A stretch of DNA of 64,000 nucleotides from assembly GCF_014648655.1 (NCBI RefSeq), contig NZ_BMRN01000014.1:62001-126000 (forward strand), read 5' to 3'. The notes beneath the pieces were generated by a model. That model had not been told where the DNA came from and searched no databases. It saw only the letters and a program-made list of their open reading frames with translations. Both the position numbers and the translations under genes were made by a program. Below, piece by piece: positions 24,581 to 33,185 of this stretch; the first letter of the stretch is position 1, and each line of letters opens with the position of its first letter. The DNA is from Streptomyces atratus (GTDB taxonomy: Bacteria; Actinomycetota; Actinomycetes; Streptomycetales; Streptomycetaceae).

Positions 24581-26917
24581 TCAGGACTTGGGGGCCGCCA
24601 CCGCCGCCTGGGGCCTGATGGGGAGGCGGTTGATCGGGCGGCCGGTGGCGGCTCGTACTGCTGCGGCCACTGCTGCGGGGGAGGTCACCACGGGGATCGC
24701 GGAAGCCGGCTTGGCGCCGAAGGGGGCGACCACGTCGCGTTCTTCGATGAGTTTGACGATGCGAATGTCCGGTGCGTCCAGGGCGGTCGGGAGTGCGTAG
24801 CCGGTGAGGTCGGGGTGGCGGATCAGGCCGCGGGCGCTGCGGAGGTTCTCGGTGAGGGCGGCGCCGATGCCCTGGGTGATGCCCGCCTCGATACGGGTCG
24901 CCAGCTGGGACGGGTTGAGGACCCGGCCGACGTCCTGGGCGATCGCCATCTCCACGACCCGGACGGAGCCGAGTTCGATGTCGACGTCCACCACCGCGCG
25001 GATCGCGCAGAAGGCGAGGCCGACGAAGGCGTCGCCCTGGCCCGACTCGTCCAGGGGTTCGGTCGGGTGGGGGCGGCACTGGGCGGTGGCCCAGAGTTCC
25101 TTGCCGTGCATCTCTTCCGTGACGGTCGTGGACAACACCCCGTCGTACGAGGTGATCTTGCCGCCGGAGATCTGCAGCAGCTCCGTGGACATGCCGAACT
25201 TGTGGGCCAGGGGCTGGAGAAGCTGGGTGCGGACCATCTTGGCGGCGCGTTCCACCGCTCCTGCCGAGACCCAGGTGTGGCGGCCGTGCGCCGCCGGGCC
25301 CGCCGGGGGCTGGTCGGTGTCGACGGACGCTACGTGCACCTCTTCGATGCCCAGGGTCTCCTGGACCACCTGACGGGCGAGGGTCGAGAAGCCCTGGCCC
25401 GTTTCGACCGCGGCGCAGATGACCGTCGCGATGCCGTCGTGGACCCTGACCGTGGCCGTGGAGACCTCGTCGGCGCCCTCCGCCCCGAGCATGTGGACCA
25501 TGCCCAGCGCATAGCCGACCCCTCGGCGCACCGCACCGGGCTCGCCCGCGCCCTCCGGACCGCCGGGGAGCAGCCAGTCGTCCTCCGGGGCGTCCTTGGG
25601 GAGGGCGGGGAGGGGAAAGTCCCGTACGGAGTCGAGGAGTTCGGCCACCGGTGCCGGGCAGGTCACCGTCTGGCCGGTGGGGAGGATGTCTCCGGTGGAC
25701 AGGGCGTTACGGAGGCGCAGCTCGGCCGGGTCGATGCCCAGCTTGGCGGCCAGCTTGTCCATCTGGCCCTCGTACGCCGCGCAGACCTGCATCGCGCCCT
25801 CGCCGCGCACATGGCCCGACGGCGGGTTGTTCGTACGGACCGCCCAGCCCTCGATGAAGGCGTGCGGGACGACGTACGGGCCGCAGGCGAACGCGACCGC
25901 CGCGGCCAGCGACTCGGACGAGGCATCGGCGTACGGGCCCGCGTCGAGCAGGATCTGTGCCTCGACCTTCACCAGCCGGCCCTCGGCGTCCGCGTGGTGG
26001 CGGTAGCGGAGCAGCGTCGGGTGGCGGTGGGCGTGGCCGAGGAAGGACTCCTCGCGGGTGGCGGCCAGTTTGACCGGGCAGCCGGTGCGCAGGGCGAGCA
26101 GCCCGAGTGGGAGCTGGAAGCCGGGTTCCTCCCGGTCGCCGGTCGCGCCGGGGACGCCGGTGACGACGACCTTCACACGGTCCGGTTCGAGGCCGAAGCA
26201 GGCGGCGGCGAGATCGCGGTCGGTGTGCGGGTCGGTGGAGGCGGTGTAGATCTCCACTCCGCCGTCGGGGCGGGGCACGGCGAGCCCGGCCTCGGCACCG
26301 ATCGGGGCCGGGTCCTGACGGCCGATGCGGTACAGGCCCTCGACGATGATCTCGCCGGTGGCATCCGGGTCGCCGTAGCGCAGCGGGATGTGGCGGATCA
26401 GATTGCCGTCGGGATGCAGCGGTTCGGCGGCGAAGGCCTTCTCCGGGTCGGTGACCGGTTCGAGGACCTCGTACTCGACGGCAATGGCCGCGGCGGCGAG
26501 CCGGGCCGTGTCGGGGTGGTCGGCGGCGACCGCGGCGATCGGCTCGCCGTGGTGGCGCACCAGGTCGGAGGCGAAGACGGGGCGGTCGACGACCCTGCGC
26601 CCGTACACGCTCTCCCCGGGTACGTCCTCGTGCGTGACGACGGCCCGTACCCCCGGCATCTCGACGGCGGCCGAGGTGTCGATGGACAGGATGCGGGCGT
26701 GCGGGTGCGGGGAGCGGAGGACGGCCGCCCACAGCAGGCCCTCGGCCCAGAGGTCGGCGGCGTACGGGAAGGTGCCCTCGGTCTTGGCACGCACGTCGGC
26801 GGGCGGAAGGGAGACGCCGAGGCCGAATGCGGGCGGCTCGGTGTCGGGGCCTACGACCGGCGGGGTGGTGATCCGTGTGCTGGTCGCGTTGGCAGCGGTG
26901 GCTGCGTCGTTGCTCAC
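24581..26917 (-). CDS. Xanthine dehydrogenase-type molybdopterin-binding (large) subunit
   Basis: 778 aa. Begins with a Thr/Ala-rich leader. An aldehyde oxidase/xanthine dehydrogenase a/b hammerhead follows (VRAKTEGTFPYAADL...LRSPHPHARILSID), then the MoCo domain with RGEGAMQVCAAYEGQMDKLAAKLGIDPAELRLRNAL, VETGQGFSTLARQVVQETLGI and PLDESGQGDAFVGLAFCAIRAVVDVDIELGSVRVV. This is the catalytic subunit of a bacterial xanthine dehydrogenase-like hydroxylase acting on purines or related N-heterocycles; the substrate cannot be told from sequence. It is the last gene of a three-gene leftward operon with four-base overlaps. Confidence 0.92.
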   Translation of the reverse strand: MSNDAATAANATSTRITTPPVVGPDTEPPAFGLGVSLPPADVRAKTEGTFPYAADLWAEGLLWAAVLRSPHPHARILSIDTSAAVEMPGVRAVVTHEDVPGESVYGRRVVDRPVFASDLVRHHGEPIAAVAADHPDTARLAAAAIAVEYEVLEPVTDPEKAFAAEPLHPDGNLIRHIPLRYGDPDATGEIIVEGLYRIGRQDPAPIGAEAGLAVPRPDGGVEIYTASTDPHTDRDLAAACFGLEPDRVKVVVTGVPGATGDREEPGFQLPLGLLALRTGCPVKLAATREESFLGHAHRHPTLLRYRHHADAEGRLVKVEAQILLDAGPYADASSESLAAAVAFACGPYVVPHAFIEGWAVRTNNPPSGHVRGEGAMQVCAAYEGQMDKLAAKLGIDPAELRLRNALSTGDILPTGQTVTCPAPVAELLDSVRDFPLPALPKDAPEDDWLLPGGPEGAGEPGAVRRGVGYALGMVHMLGAEGADEVSTATVRVHDGIATVICAAVETGQGFSTLARQVVQETLGIEEVHVASVDTDQPPAGPAAHGRHTWVSAGAVERAAKMVRTQLLQPLAHKFGMSTELLQISGGKITSYDGVLSTTVTEEMHGKELWATAQCRPHPTEPLDESGQGDAFVGLAFCAIRAVVDVDIELGSVRVVEMAIAQDVGRVLNPSQLATRIEAGITQGIGAALTENLRSARGLIRHPDLTGYALPTALDAPDIRIVKLIEERDVVAPFGAKPASAIPVVTSPAAVAAAVRAATGRPINRLPIRPQAAVAAPKS

Positions 26918-28782
26918 GCCATGCCTCCGTCCTGCAGGTGCGGCTGAACACTACCCGCGCCGGGGGCCGCCTGGTGCGGGATGCGGGCCTCGTCGGGCTC
27001 CGGGGACGAGGAGTCCGACGAGGCGGGGTCGTTGATCGCCTCGCGGCCCGCGATGACCTCGTTCACGGCGTCGAGGACGCCCCGGTAGCCGGAGCAGCGG
27101 CAGAGGTTGCCGCAGAGCGCCTGACGCGTCTCCAGTTCGCTGGGGGCGTGGTTGCCCTCCAGCAGGTCGTGGACGGTCATGGCCATGCCGGGGATGCAGA
27201 AGCCGCACTGGACGGCACCGCACTTGGCGAGGGCGCGCTGGACGTCCGACGGTTCGCCGTCCACGGCCAGGCCCTCGACCGTACGGACCTCGCTGCCGGC
27301 CGCGGTCGCCGCGGGGACCAGGCAGGAGGCGACCAGACGGCCGTCCACCTGGACGTTGCAGGCACCGCACTCGCCCTGCGAGCAGCCGTCCTTGGCACCG
27401 GCGAGACCGAGGCGCTCGCGGAGTACGTAGAGGAGCGACTCGCCGATCCAGGCATCGGTGACGGGGCGGTCGGCGCCGTTCACGTGCAGGATGTAGGAGA
27501 CGGCGGGGTGCTCGCTGGGCAGCGGTGAGGCTTCCGGCGGGGTGTCCAGTGGTGGTGCGTCCGGAGCCGTGTCCGGGGCCGTGCCCGGCTCGGAGTCGGG
27601 TGCCGTGCCGGCCGGCGGCTCTGCCGGGTGGTGCTCGGGCGTGGCCTCCACCGGGTGCTCGGCCGGGGTGTCGGGCGCCGGAACGGTGTCGGGGGCCGGG
27701 GCGATGTCGACCGCCGGAACGGTGTCCGGGGCCGGGGCAGTGTCGGCCGCCGGGACGGTGTCCGGGGCCTGAACGGTGCCGGGGGCCGGGACCTGCGCGA
27801 GGTCCACCCCGAGAGCGGGGGTGTCTCCGGCAGCGGGTACGGGTACGTCCCCGGCCGCCGTCCTCGGTGCTGCCTCCGGGGCCTGGAGGGTGCTCTCTTC
27901 GTACGCGGACGCCTCCACCGCAGGTGCGGAATCGGCTCCCGGCGCGTGCTCCGGCTCGACGTCCGCTCCGGGTGCCGACTGTTCCACCGCGGGCTCGGGC
28001 TCGGGGTCCGCGACCGGCTGCTGGGTCGCCCACGGTGCGGGCGCACCGCCGGGCAGCGTGGCCGGCGGGGTCCGGTCCGCGTACCACTGGGAGGCCAGAG
28101 CCGACGCCGCGAACTCGCCGGACTCCTCCGGGAGGTCGCCGTCGGCGACCGGAATCGTCCACTGGCCGGTGTGGCCGGCGGGTTCGGCATGCCCACTGTG
28201 GCCGGGCTGACCACTGTGGCCGGGGTGACCACTGTGGCCGGACTGACCGCCGTGGCCGGACTGACCGCCGTGGCCGGACTGACCGCCGTGGTCGGACTGA
28301 CCGCTGTGGTCGGCCGAAGCAGCGTGACCGGCCTGGCCGCTGTGGTCCGCGTAACCGCCGAACTCGGCGGACTCGGTGAAGTTCCACTGGCCCGTCGCGG
28401 CCGGCGTCTCCCGGTACTGCTCCTGCTGCGGGTACTCGTACCCGTAACTCGGCTGCTGCTGGTTCGGGTCCGGCCAGTGCACCGCGTCGGATGCCGGCTG
28501 CTCCGCTCCCGTACCCCGCTCCTGCTGGCTCTGTGTCTGCATGGCCCAGCTGCCCGCGGCCGTCGGGTCGAGCCCGGCCGCGGGGGTCAGCGGCAGGATC
28601 ATCGGCGGTACGTAGCCATGGCCGGGCGCGGCCAGCGGGATGTCCGCCAGGTCCTCCGGCGGCAGGTGGACGAAGGCCGTCGCCTCGGCGTCGTACTCGC
28701 CGCCCTGCGGCGTCGGCTGCCAGCCCCCGTGCTGCAACTGCTCCCGCTGCCCGTGCTGATCGTTGTGGTTTTCGTTGCTCAC
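26914..28782 (-). CDS. 2Fe-2S subunit of Mo-hydroxylase with a 425-aa disordered N-terminal extension
   Basis: 622 aa. The conserved part starts near residue 426. It holds the plant-type 2Fe-2S cluster (CSQGECGAC...C) and the second cluster (CGFC...CRC), and is about 200 aa, the usual full length of this subunit. Ahead of it is a long low-complexity region: Gln/Tyr-rich at the start, then a His/Gly/Ser tandem repeat (GQSGHG units, DNA repeat at 28199-28312), an acidic Ala/Glu/Pro stretch and ADTVPAP-type repeats. The start is kept because it overlaps the FAD subunit gene by four bases (ATGA) and codon bias is continuous. The extension is odd and may mediate localisation or metal handling. Confidence 0.88.
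   Translation of the reverse strand: MSNENHNDQHGQREQLQHGGWQPTPQGGEYDAEATAFVHLPPEDLADIPLAAPGHGYVPPMILPLTPAAGLDPTAAGSWAMQTQSQQERGTGAEQPASDAVHWPDPNQQQPSYGYEYPQQEQYRETPAATGQWNFTESAEFGGYADHSGQAGHAASADHSGQSDHGGQSGHGGQSGHGGQSGHSGHPGHSGQPGHSGHAEPAGHTGQWTIPVADGDLPEESGEFAASALASQWYADRTPPATLPGGAPAPWATQQPVADPEPEPAVEQSAPGADVEPEHAPGADSAPAVEASAYEESTLQAPEAAPRTAAGDVPVPAAGDTPALGVDLAQVPAPGTVQAPDTVPAADTAPAPDTVPAVDIAPAPDTVPAPDTPAEHPVEATPEHHPAEPPAGTAPDSEPGTAPDTAPDAPPLDTPPEASPLPSEHPAVSYILHVNGADRPVTDAWIGESLLYVLRERLGLAGAKDGCSQGECGACNVQVDGRLVASCLVPAATAAGSEVRTVEGLAVDGEPSDVQRALAKCGAVQCGFCIPGMAMTVHDLLEGNHAPSELETRQALCGNLCRCSGYRGVLDAVNEVIAGREAINDPASSDSSSPEPDEARIPHQAAPGAGSVQPHLQDGGMA
28199..28312 (-). repeat. 18-bp tandem repeat inside the 2Fe-2S subunit gene
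   Basis: Six or so imperfect 18-bp units, read on the plus strand as CCACTGTGGCCGGACTGA and CCGCCGTGGCCGGACTGA. They encode His/Gly/Ser/Gln hexapeptides of the GGQSGH type on the minus strand. Copy number is likely to vary between strains. Confidence 0.8.
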
Positions 28783-29675
28783 GACAGTGCCCTCCCCAGC
28801 GCTCGTCGGGCCAGCGCGGCGACGGTTCGCCGCAGATGCAGTACGGCGGGGGGCAGCGGTGGCGCCTCTCCCCCGTCCGCGAGCGGTGCCTGGTCCGGGA
28901 TGCAGGCCGCGGCGACGTACTCGCCGAAGGCGGCCAGCGCGTCGGGGGCCAGGCCCCGTTCGCCGTCCCAGTCGATCAGTGAGGCGATCCAGCGCTCGGC
29001 CTCCAGCGGCCGCAGCGGCATCGGTGCGATGGCGCCGACCGCGCAGCGCACTCCGCGCCGGGCCGGGTCGAGGACGACCGCGACGGATGCGGTGGCGCGG
29101 CCGGGACCGGTGCGGCCGGTGGCCTTCAGGAAGACCTGGGGGGCGTGCAGCAGCGGTACCCGGACGAAGCCGATCAGTTCGGCGGGTTCGAGCATGTCGC
29201 GGCCGGCCAGCAGGTGCGAGACCGGGATCTCGCGGCGGGCGCCGCCGGGGCCCGCGATGACGAGCTCGGCCTCCAGCGCGGCGAGCACCGGCAGGGCGTC
29301 ACCGGTCGGGGCGGCGGTGGCGATGTTGCCGCCGAGTGTTCCGGCGTTACGGATCTGCGGCGGGCCCGCGGCGCGTGCGGACGCGGCCAGGGCGGGGATG
29401 AGGGCGGCGAAGTCGGGCCGCCCCATGCGTGCGTGGGTGAGTCCGGCGCCGAGCAGGGCGTGGCCGTCCTGGTAGTGCCAGCCGCGGAGCTCACTGATCC
29501 GGCCGAGGCCGACCAACCCCGAGGGGCGCAGCAGCCCCTTGTTGACGGCCGACATCAAGTCTGTACCGCCTGCCACAGGAACGGCGGCGGGCATGGCGCC
29601 CAGCGCCGCCACGGCCTCGTCGAGCGAGGCCGGCAGTGTCACGGACTGCGTCGCCTGCGGTGCGTGCGTGGTCAA
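28779..29675 (-). CDS. FAD-binding subunit of xanthine dehydrogenase-type enzyme
   Basis: 298 aa from a TTG at 29675 preceded by AAGGGG. The frame stays open to 30062, but the upstream part is Arg-rich and overlaps a tandem repeat, and 298 aa is the normal length. It shows the FAD-binding signatures VPVAGGTDLMSAV near residue 35 and RNAGTLGGNIATAAPTGDALPVLAAL near residue 105. It transfers electrons from the Fe-S subunit to NAD or another acceptor. It is the first gene of the operon FAD, Fe-S, MoCo, all overlapping, so equimolar translation is likely. Confidence 0.9.
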   Translation of the reverse strand: MTTHAPQATQSVTLPASLDEAVAALGAMPAAVPVAGGTDLMSAVNKGLLRPSGLVGLGRISELRGWHYQDGHALLGAGLTHARMGRPDFAALIPALAASARAAGPPQIRNAGTLGGNIATAAPTGDALPVLAALEAELVIAGPGGARREIPVSHLLAGRDMLEPAELIGFVRVPLLHAPQVFLKATGRTGPGRATASVAVVLDPARRGVRCAVGAIAPMPLRPLEAERWIASLIDWDGERGLAPDALAAFGEYVAAACIPDQAPLADGGEAPPLPPAVLHLRRTVAALARRALGRALS

Positions 29676-30051
29676 CCCAGCTGCCCCTTCCCGGTGTCCC
29701 GGCTGTCCGGCTTGTTTCGCCGTACGGTACGTGCTCAAAGCCCGGACGTGGCAACTCTGGCACATCTTCCGACCGGCTCGACGCGAGGGTCCGCGAAGGG
29801 CGTATCCGTCCCCGACCAGGTGGATGATCCTGATTCGCCCTGCTTCGACGCAGAGTGCGAATTGCCACTCTTCGGCGAGCCTTGTACGGCTTGTTCCGTT
29901 CCGGTTGTTCCGGTCCGGCAGGGGCGCTTTCCGGTCCGGCGGGAGCGCGTTCCGGCTGCTCCGTGCCGACGGAACGCGTTCCGGTATTCCGTTCCGGCGA
30001 GGATGCGTTCCGGTATTCCGTTCCGGCGAGGATGCGTTACGGGAAAGACCG
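29676..30051. promoter_or_regulatory. Upstream region of the Mo-hydroxylase operon
   Basis: About 375 bases without a convincing gene. It holds two perfect 29-bp repeats (29976-30033) and, on the minus strand, many CCGGAAC motifs between 29890 and 30040. It should contain the operon promoter; the repeats are candidate operators. Confidence 0.45.
29976..30033. repeat. Two perfect 29-bp direct repeats upstream of Mo-hydroxylase operon
   Basis: 29976-30004 and 30005-30033 are identical, each containing GCGTTCCGGTATTCCGTTCC. A third copy begins with GCGTT. Further half-matches to TTCCGG lie to the left. Confidence 0.9.
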
Positions 30052-30085
30052 CCGGCCGTCACGCTCCGGGGAGGGTGACGGCCGG
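30052..30085 (-). terminator. Terminator downstream of hexosaminidase gene
   Basis: Perfect 11-bp stem CCGGCCGTCAC (30052-30062) / GTGACGGCCGG (30075-30085), about 20 bases after the stop of the GH20 gene. Confidence 0.75.
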
Positions 30086-30104
30086 ACCCGGAGCACGACC
30101 GGGA

Positions 30105-31754
30105 TCACACGTTCGGGGGCGGTCCCTCAAGAGGGCGTCCGAGGACGCCCGGGCGCTGCTGCCGGGGCAACGGGCCGCTCGGCGGCCGGTAGTCGACGCC
30201 GAGCGCGTCAAGTCGGGCGTAGTGCGTGGCCATTCGGCGTTCGAAGCCGGCGAAGTCCCGTTCGGCGGAGGCGGGCAGGGGCGACCAGGCGACCTCCGCG
30301 AACGCCACGAGGCGCGGGAAGACCTGGTAGTCGACACGGGCCCGGTCCTGCATGACCTCGGTCCAGACATTGGCCTGGGTACCGAGGATGTGGCGGGCCG
30401 CCTCCTCGGAAAGGCCCGCAGGTACGGGTTCGAAGCGGTAGACGTCCTCCAGGGTGCGGATGAAGCCGATGGGCATCGGCTCGTCGGCGCCGCCGTCCTG
30501 ACGGTGGTCCAGGTACACGTGCTGCTCCGGGCACATCACCACGTCGTGGCCGGCCTCGGCGGCGGCGATGCCTCCTCCGTAACCCCGCCAGGACGACACG
30601 GCGGCGTCGGCCGGGAGGCCGCCCTCGAGGATTTCGTCCCAGCCGATGAGCCGGCGTCCGCGTGCGGTGAGCCAGGTGTCGAAGTGCCGGATGACCCAGG
30701 ACTGCAGCTCGTCCTCGTCGGCCAGGCCGAACTCGTCGATCCGGGCCTGGGCGGCCGGGGACTCCTTCCACTGGTCCTTGCGGCACTCGTCGCCGCCGAT
30801 GTGGATGAACGGCGAGGTGGCGGCGGGGAAAAGGCCGAGGACCTCTTCGAGGACGCCCTCGAAGAATCGCAAGGTGTTGTCAGTGGGGGCGAGTACGTTC
30901 GGGTTGATGCCCCAGGTGTCCCAGACGGAGAGGGCGGTGGTGTCGATGACGTCGGTGTTGCCCAGTTCGGGGTACGCGGCGATGGCGGCCTGCGAGTGGC
31001 CCGGGATGTCGATCTCGGGGACGACTCGGATATGCCGCTCGGCGGCGTACGCGACGATCTCGCGGATGTCGTCCTGCGTGTAGTAGCCGCCGTGCGGGGT
31101 CTCGTCCCACAGTTCGGAGGCCCGGTGGCCGTGCTTGGTACGGGACCGCCAGGAGCCGACCTCGGTGAGGCGCGGGTAGCGCTTGATCTCGATGCGCCAG
31201 CCCTGGTCGTCGGTGAGGTGGAAGTGGAAGACGTTCAACTTGTGCGCGGCAAGAAGGTCGAGGTAGCGCAGGACGTCGTCCTTGGGCAGGAAGTGCCGGG
31301 CCACGTCGAGCATCATGCCGCGCCAGGGGAAGCGGGGGCTGTCCTCGATGTCCGCGAAGGGGACGGCCGGCCGGCTGCCGGGGCTGATGGGCGCGCGGCG
31401 GAAGGCTTCGGGCCCCAGGAGCTGTCGCAGGGTCTGGGCGCCCCAGAAGACCCCGGCAGAGCTGCCGCCGGTGATCTCGACGCTCCGGCCGCTCCCGGTG
31501 GACAGCCGATAGCCCTCGGGCTCCAGAGCCGGGTCGATGCGCAGCCGGATGGCGTTCGGGGCGTCCTCGCCGCCCGGTGCGAGCGGCAGACCGAAGGCGG
31601 CTCCGAGCGTGGAGCGCAGCCAGCGTTCGGTGTTCTCGGTGCCGTCCTGTGCGGTGATGGTCGTGGCCCGGTCCATCAGGAAGCCGCAGCGCCCCTGGTG
31701 GCCGACGCGCACGGGCGCCGGGATCAGTTCCATGCCCGTGATGTCAGTGCCCAT
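30105..31754 (-). CDS. Beta-N-acetylhexosaminidase, GH20
   Basis: 549 aa. An N-terminal GH20b-like domain is followed by the catalytic barrel with HFHLTDDQGWRIEI at about 177-190, VVPEIDIPGHSQAAI at 244-258 and the catalytic pair D322-E323 in HIGGDECRK. It removes terminal GlcNAc/GalNAc from chitooligosaccharides, glycans or muropeptides. No signal peptide is seen, so it may act in the cytoplasm after chitobiose uptake. ATG with AAGGA upstream. A DasR-type palindrome sits about 163 bases upstream, which fits control by aminosugar availability. Confidence 0.93.
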   Translation of the reverse strand: MGTDITGMELIPAPVRVGHQGRCGFLMDRATTITAQDGTENTERWLRSTLGAAFGLPLAPGGEDAPNAIRLRIDPALEPEGYRLSTGSGRSVEITGGSSAGVFWGAQTLRQLLGPEAFRRAPISPGSRPAVPFADIEDSPRFPWRGMMLDVARHFLPKDDVLRYLDLLAAHKLNVFHFHLTDDQGWRIEIKRYPRLTEVGSWRSRTKHGHRASELWDETPHGGYYTQDDIREIVAYAAERHIRVVPEIDIPGHSQAAIAAYPELGNTDVIDTTALSVWDTWGINPNVLAPTDNTLRFFEGVLEEVLGLFPAATSPFIHIGGDECRKDQWKESPAAQARIDEFGLADEDELQSWVIRHFDTWLTARGRRLIGWDEILEGGLPADAAVSSWRGYGGGIAAAEAGHDVVMCPEQHVYLDHRQDGGADEPMPIGFIRTLEDVYRFEPVPAGLSEEAARHILGTQANVWTEVMQDRARVDYQVFPRLVAFAEVAWSPLPASAERDFAGFERRMATHYARLDALGVDYRPPSGPLPRQQRPGVLGRPLEGPPPNV

Positions 31755-31916
31755 GGCGTCAGTCCTTCACCGCTCCGCCCGGTCCCGGGACCGGGCGGCG
31801 CTGTACGAGTACGAAGAGTCGGAAGTCTGCGGCGCACAGGCGGCGGCTGGGCAGGTGTCGCAACGTGCGCTTCGTTTGCACAACTGACAGGAGAGTAGGT
31901 GCGCACGCAGACGCCG

Positions 31917-31938
31917 ACAAGTGGTCTCGACCACTTGT
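31917..31938. promoter_or_regulatory. DasR-like operator (dre) upstream of hexosaminidase
   Basis: A perfect 22-bp palindrome with core AGTGGTCTCGACCACT at 31920-31935. The published dre consensus for the GntR regulator DasR is close to ACTGGTCTAGACCAGT, and DasR controls GlcNAc and chitin genes. The site lies in the only non-coding stretch upstream of the GH20 gene. Confidence 0.8.
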
Positions 31939-31968
31939 GACCCTGTGATGCAGCCCGCGCAACGCAAA

Positions 31969-31996
31969 AGGTCCCCGGGGCGCGCCCCGGGGACCT
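31969..31996 (-). terminator. Palindromic terminator between DUF3039 and hexosaminidase genes
   Basis: A perfect 28-bp palindrome, AGGTCCCCGGGGCG and its complement, directly downstream of the leftward DUF3039 gene. Confidence 0.75.
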
Positions 31997-32024
31997 GAAG
32001 CAGAAGTGGCCGACCGGCTCCGGA

Positions 32025-32318
32025 CTACTTCTGGTCCTTGCCGCCCTTGCCCTTGTCCTTGTCGCCACCGGCACCCATGGACTCGTAGATCTCCTTGCAC
32101 ATGGGACAGACCGGATACTTCTTCGGGTCGCGACCCGGTACCCAGACCTTGCCGCACAGTGCGACCACGGGGGTGCCCTCCAGGGCACTCGCCATGATCT
32201 TGTCCTTCTGGACGTAATGGGCGTAGCGCTCGTGGTCGCCGTCGCCGTTCGACACCTGCGGCGTCGGCTCTACGAGGGTGCCCGTACCTGCCCCGCGCTC
32301 GGGCTCAAGAGTGCTCAT
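32025..32318 (-). CDS. DUF3039 zinc-ribbon-like protein
   Basis: 97 aa from ATG 32318; the in-frame TTG three codons earlier is less likely. HYVQKDKIMASALEGTPVVALCGKVWVPGRDP..YPVCPMC is diagnostic of the DUF3039 family. The Cys residues (ALCGKVW, CPMC) look like a metal site. The tail is Lys/Gly-rich. A conserved actinobacterial protein of unknown role, here next to yqgE and murA. Confidence 0.88.
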   Translation of the reverse strand: MSTLEPERGAGTGTLVEPTPQVSNGDGDHERYAHYVQKDKIMASALEGTPVVALCGKVWVPGRDPKKYPVCPMCKEIYESMGAGGDKDKGKGGKDQK

Positions 32319-32348
32319 GAACGCCAAGGGTACTGAAAGCGCGGAGCA

Positions 32349-32909
32349 TCAGTTCAGCGAAGGGTCGTCCGGGTAGGTGGCGATCATCGCCAGTTCGCTG
32401 CGCTGGCGGCGCAGGACCGCCCGCCAGAGGTGTTCGGGGCGCGGGGAGGAGACGTCTCCGGGCTCGGACTCGACGACGTACCAGGCCCCCTCGCCGAGTT
32501 CCGTCTCCAGTTGTCCGGGGCCCCAGCCGGCGTACCCGGCGAAGATCCGCAGCGAGCCGAGCGCCGCGGCCAGCAGCTCCGGCGGAGCCTCCAGGTCCAC
32601 CAGGCCGATCGCCCCGTACACCCGGCGCCAGCCGAGCGGGCCCTCGTCGCCGGGGATGACGGCCACGCCGAGCGCCGAGTCGAGCGAGACCGGGCCGCCC
32701 TGGAAGACGACGTCGGGTTCGCCGGTCAGGCCGGCCCAGGACATGAGGATGTCGCCGACGCCGACCGGGGTCGGGCGGTTCAGGACCACGCCGAGCGAGC
32801 CCTCCTCGTCGTGGTCGAGGAGCAGCACCACCGCGCGGTCGAAATTCGGGTCCGCGAGCGCGGGTGTGGCCACGAGCAGTCGCCCTGTGAGCGAGGACAC
32901 CTCGGTCAT
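32349..32909 (-). CDS. YqgE/AlgH family protein (DUF179)
   Basis: 186 aa. LTGRLLVATPALADPNFDRAVVLLLDHDEEGSLGVVLNRPT is the family N-terminus, with VFQGGPV and FAGYAGWGPGQLE later. Full family length. A cytoplasmic protein of unsettled function. It sits about 30 nt upstream of the DUF3039 gene in the same direction and is divergent from murA. Confidence 0.92.
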   Translation of the reverse strand: MTEVSSLTGRLLVATPALADPNFDRAVVLLLDHDEEGSLGVVLNRPTPVGVGDILMSWAGLTGEPDVVFQGGPVSLDSALGVAVIPGDEGPLGWRRVYGAIGLVDLEAPPELLAAALGSLRIFAGYAGWGPGQLETELGEGAWYVVESEPGDVSSPRPEHLWRAVLRRQRSELAMIATYPDDPSLN

Positions 32910-33185
32910 GGCAGAAATGATCCCGCATCTTCGCTCTCCGCGGGGACCAAGTGGGCCGCCCGGTCGCCGAGGGGGCCCGGGCGCAGCTCAGGGCGCACGG
33001 GTGCACGAGGAGCGCACCATCCGGAGGGCGTTGCGGACGGTAACCCTCCGCAAGAGTCGGGGAGCAGAGCGTGTTGTGGCGAATTCATGACGTTCGCACA
33101 CCCCCCGCTCTCTTACGGAAGGGGGGCCGTGGGCCATTACCCTTTCGTTTGGCCCCCTGCCCGACCACTCCGGAACGCGAGATTC

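Noticed and set aside
28199..28312. CRISPR-like repeat
   Set aside because: Units are 18 bp, contiguous without spacers, and in frame within the Fe-S subunit gene.
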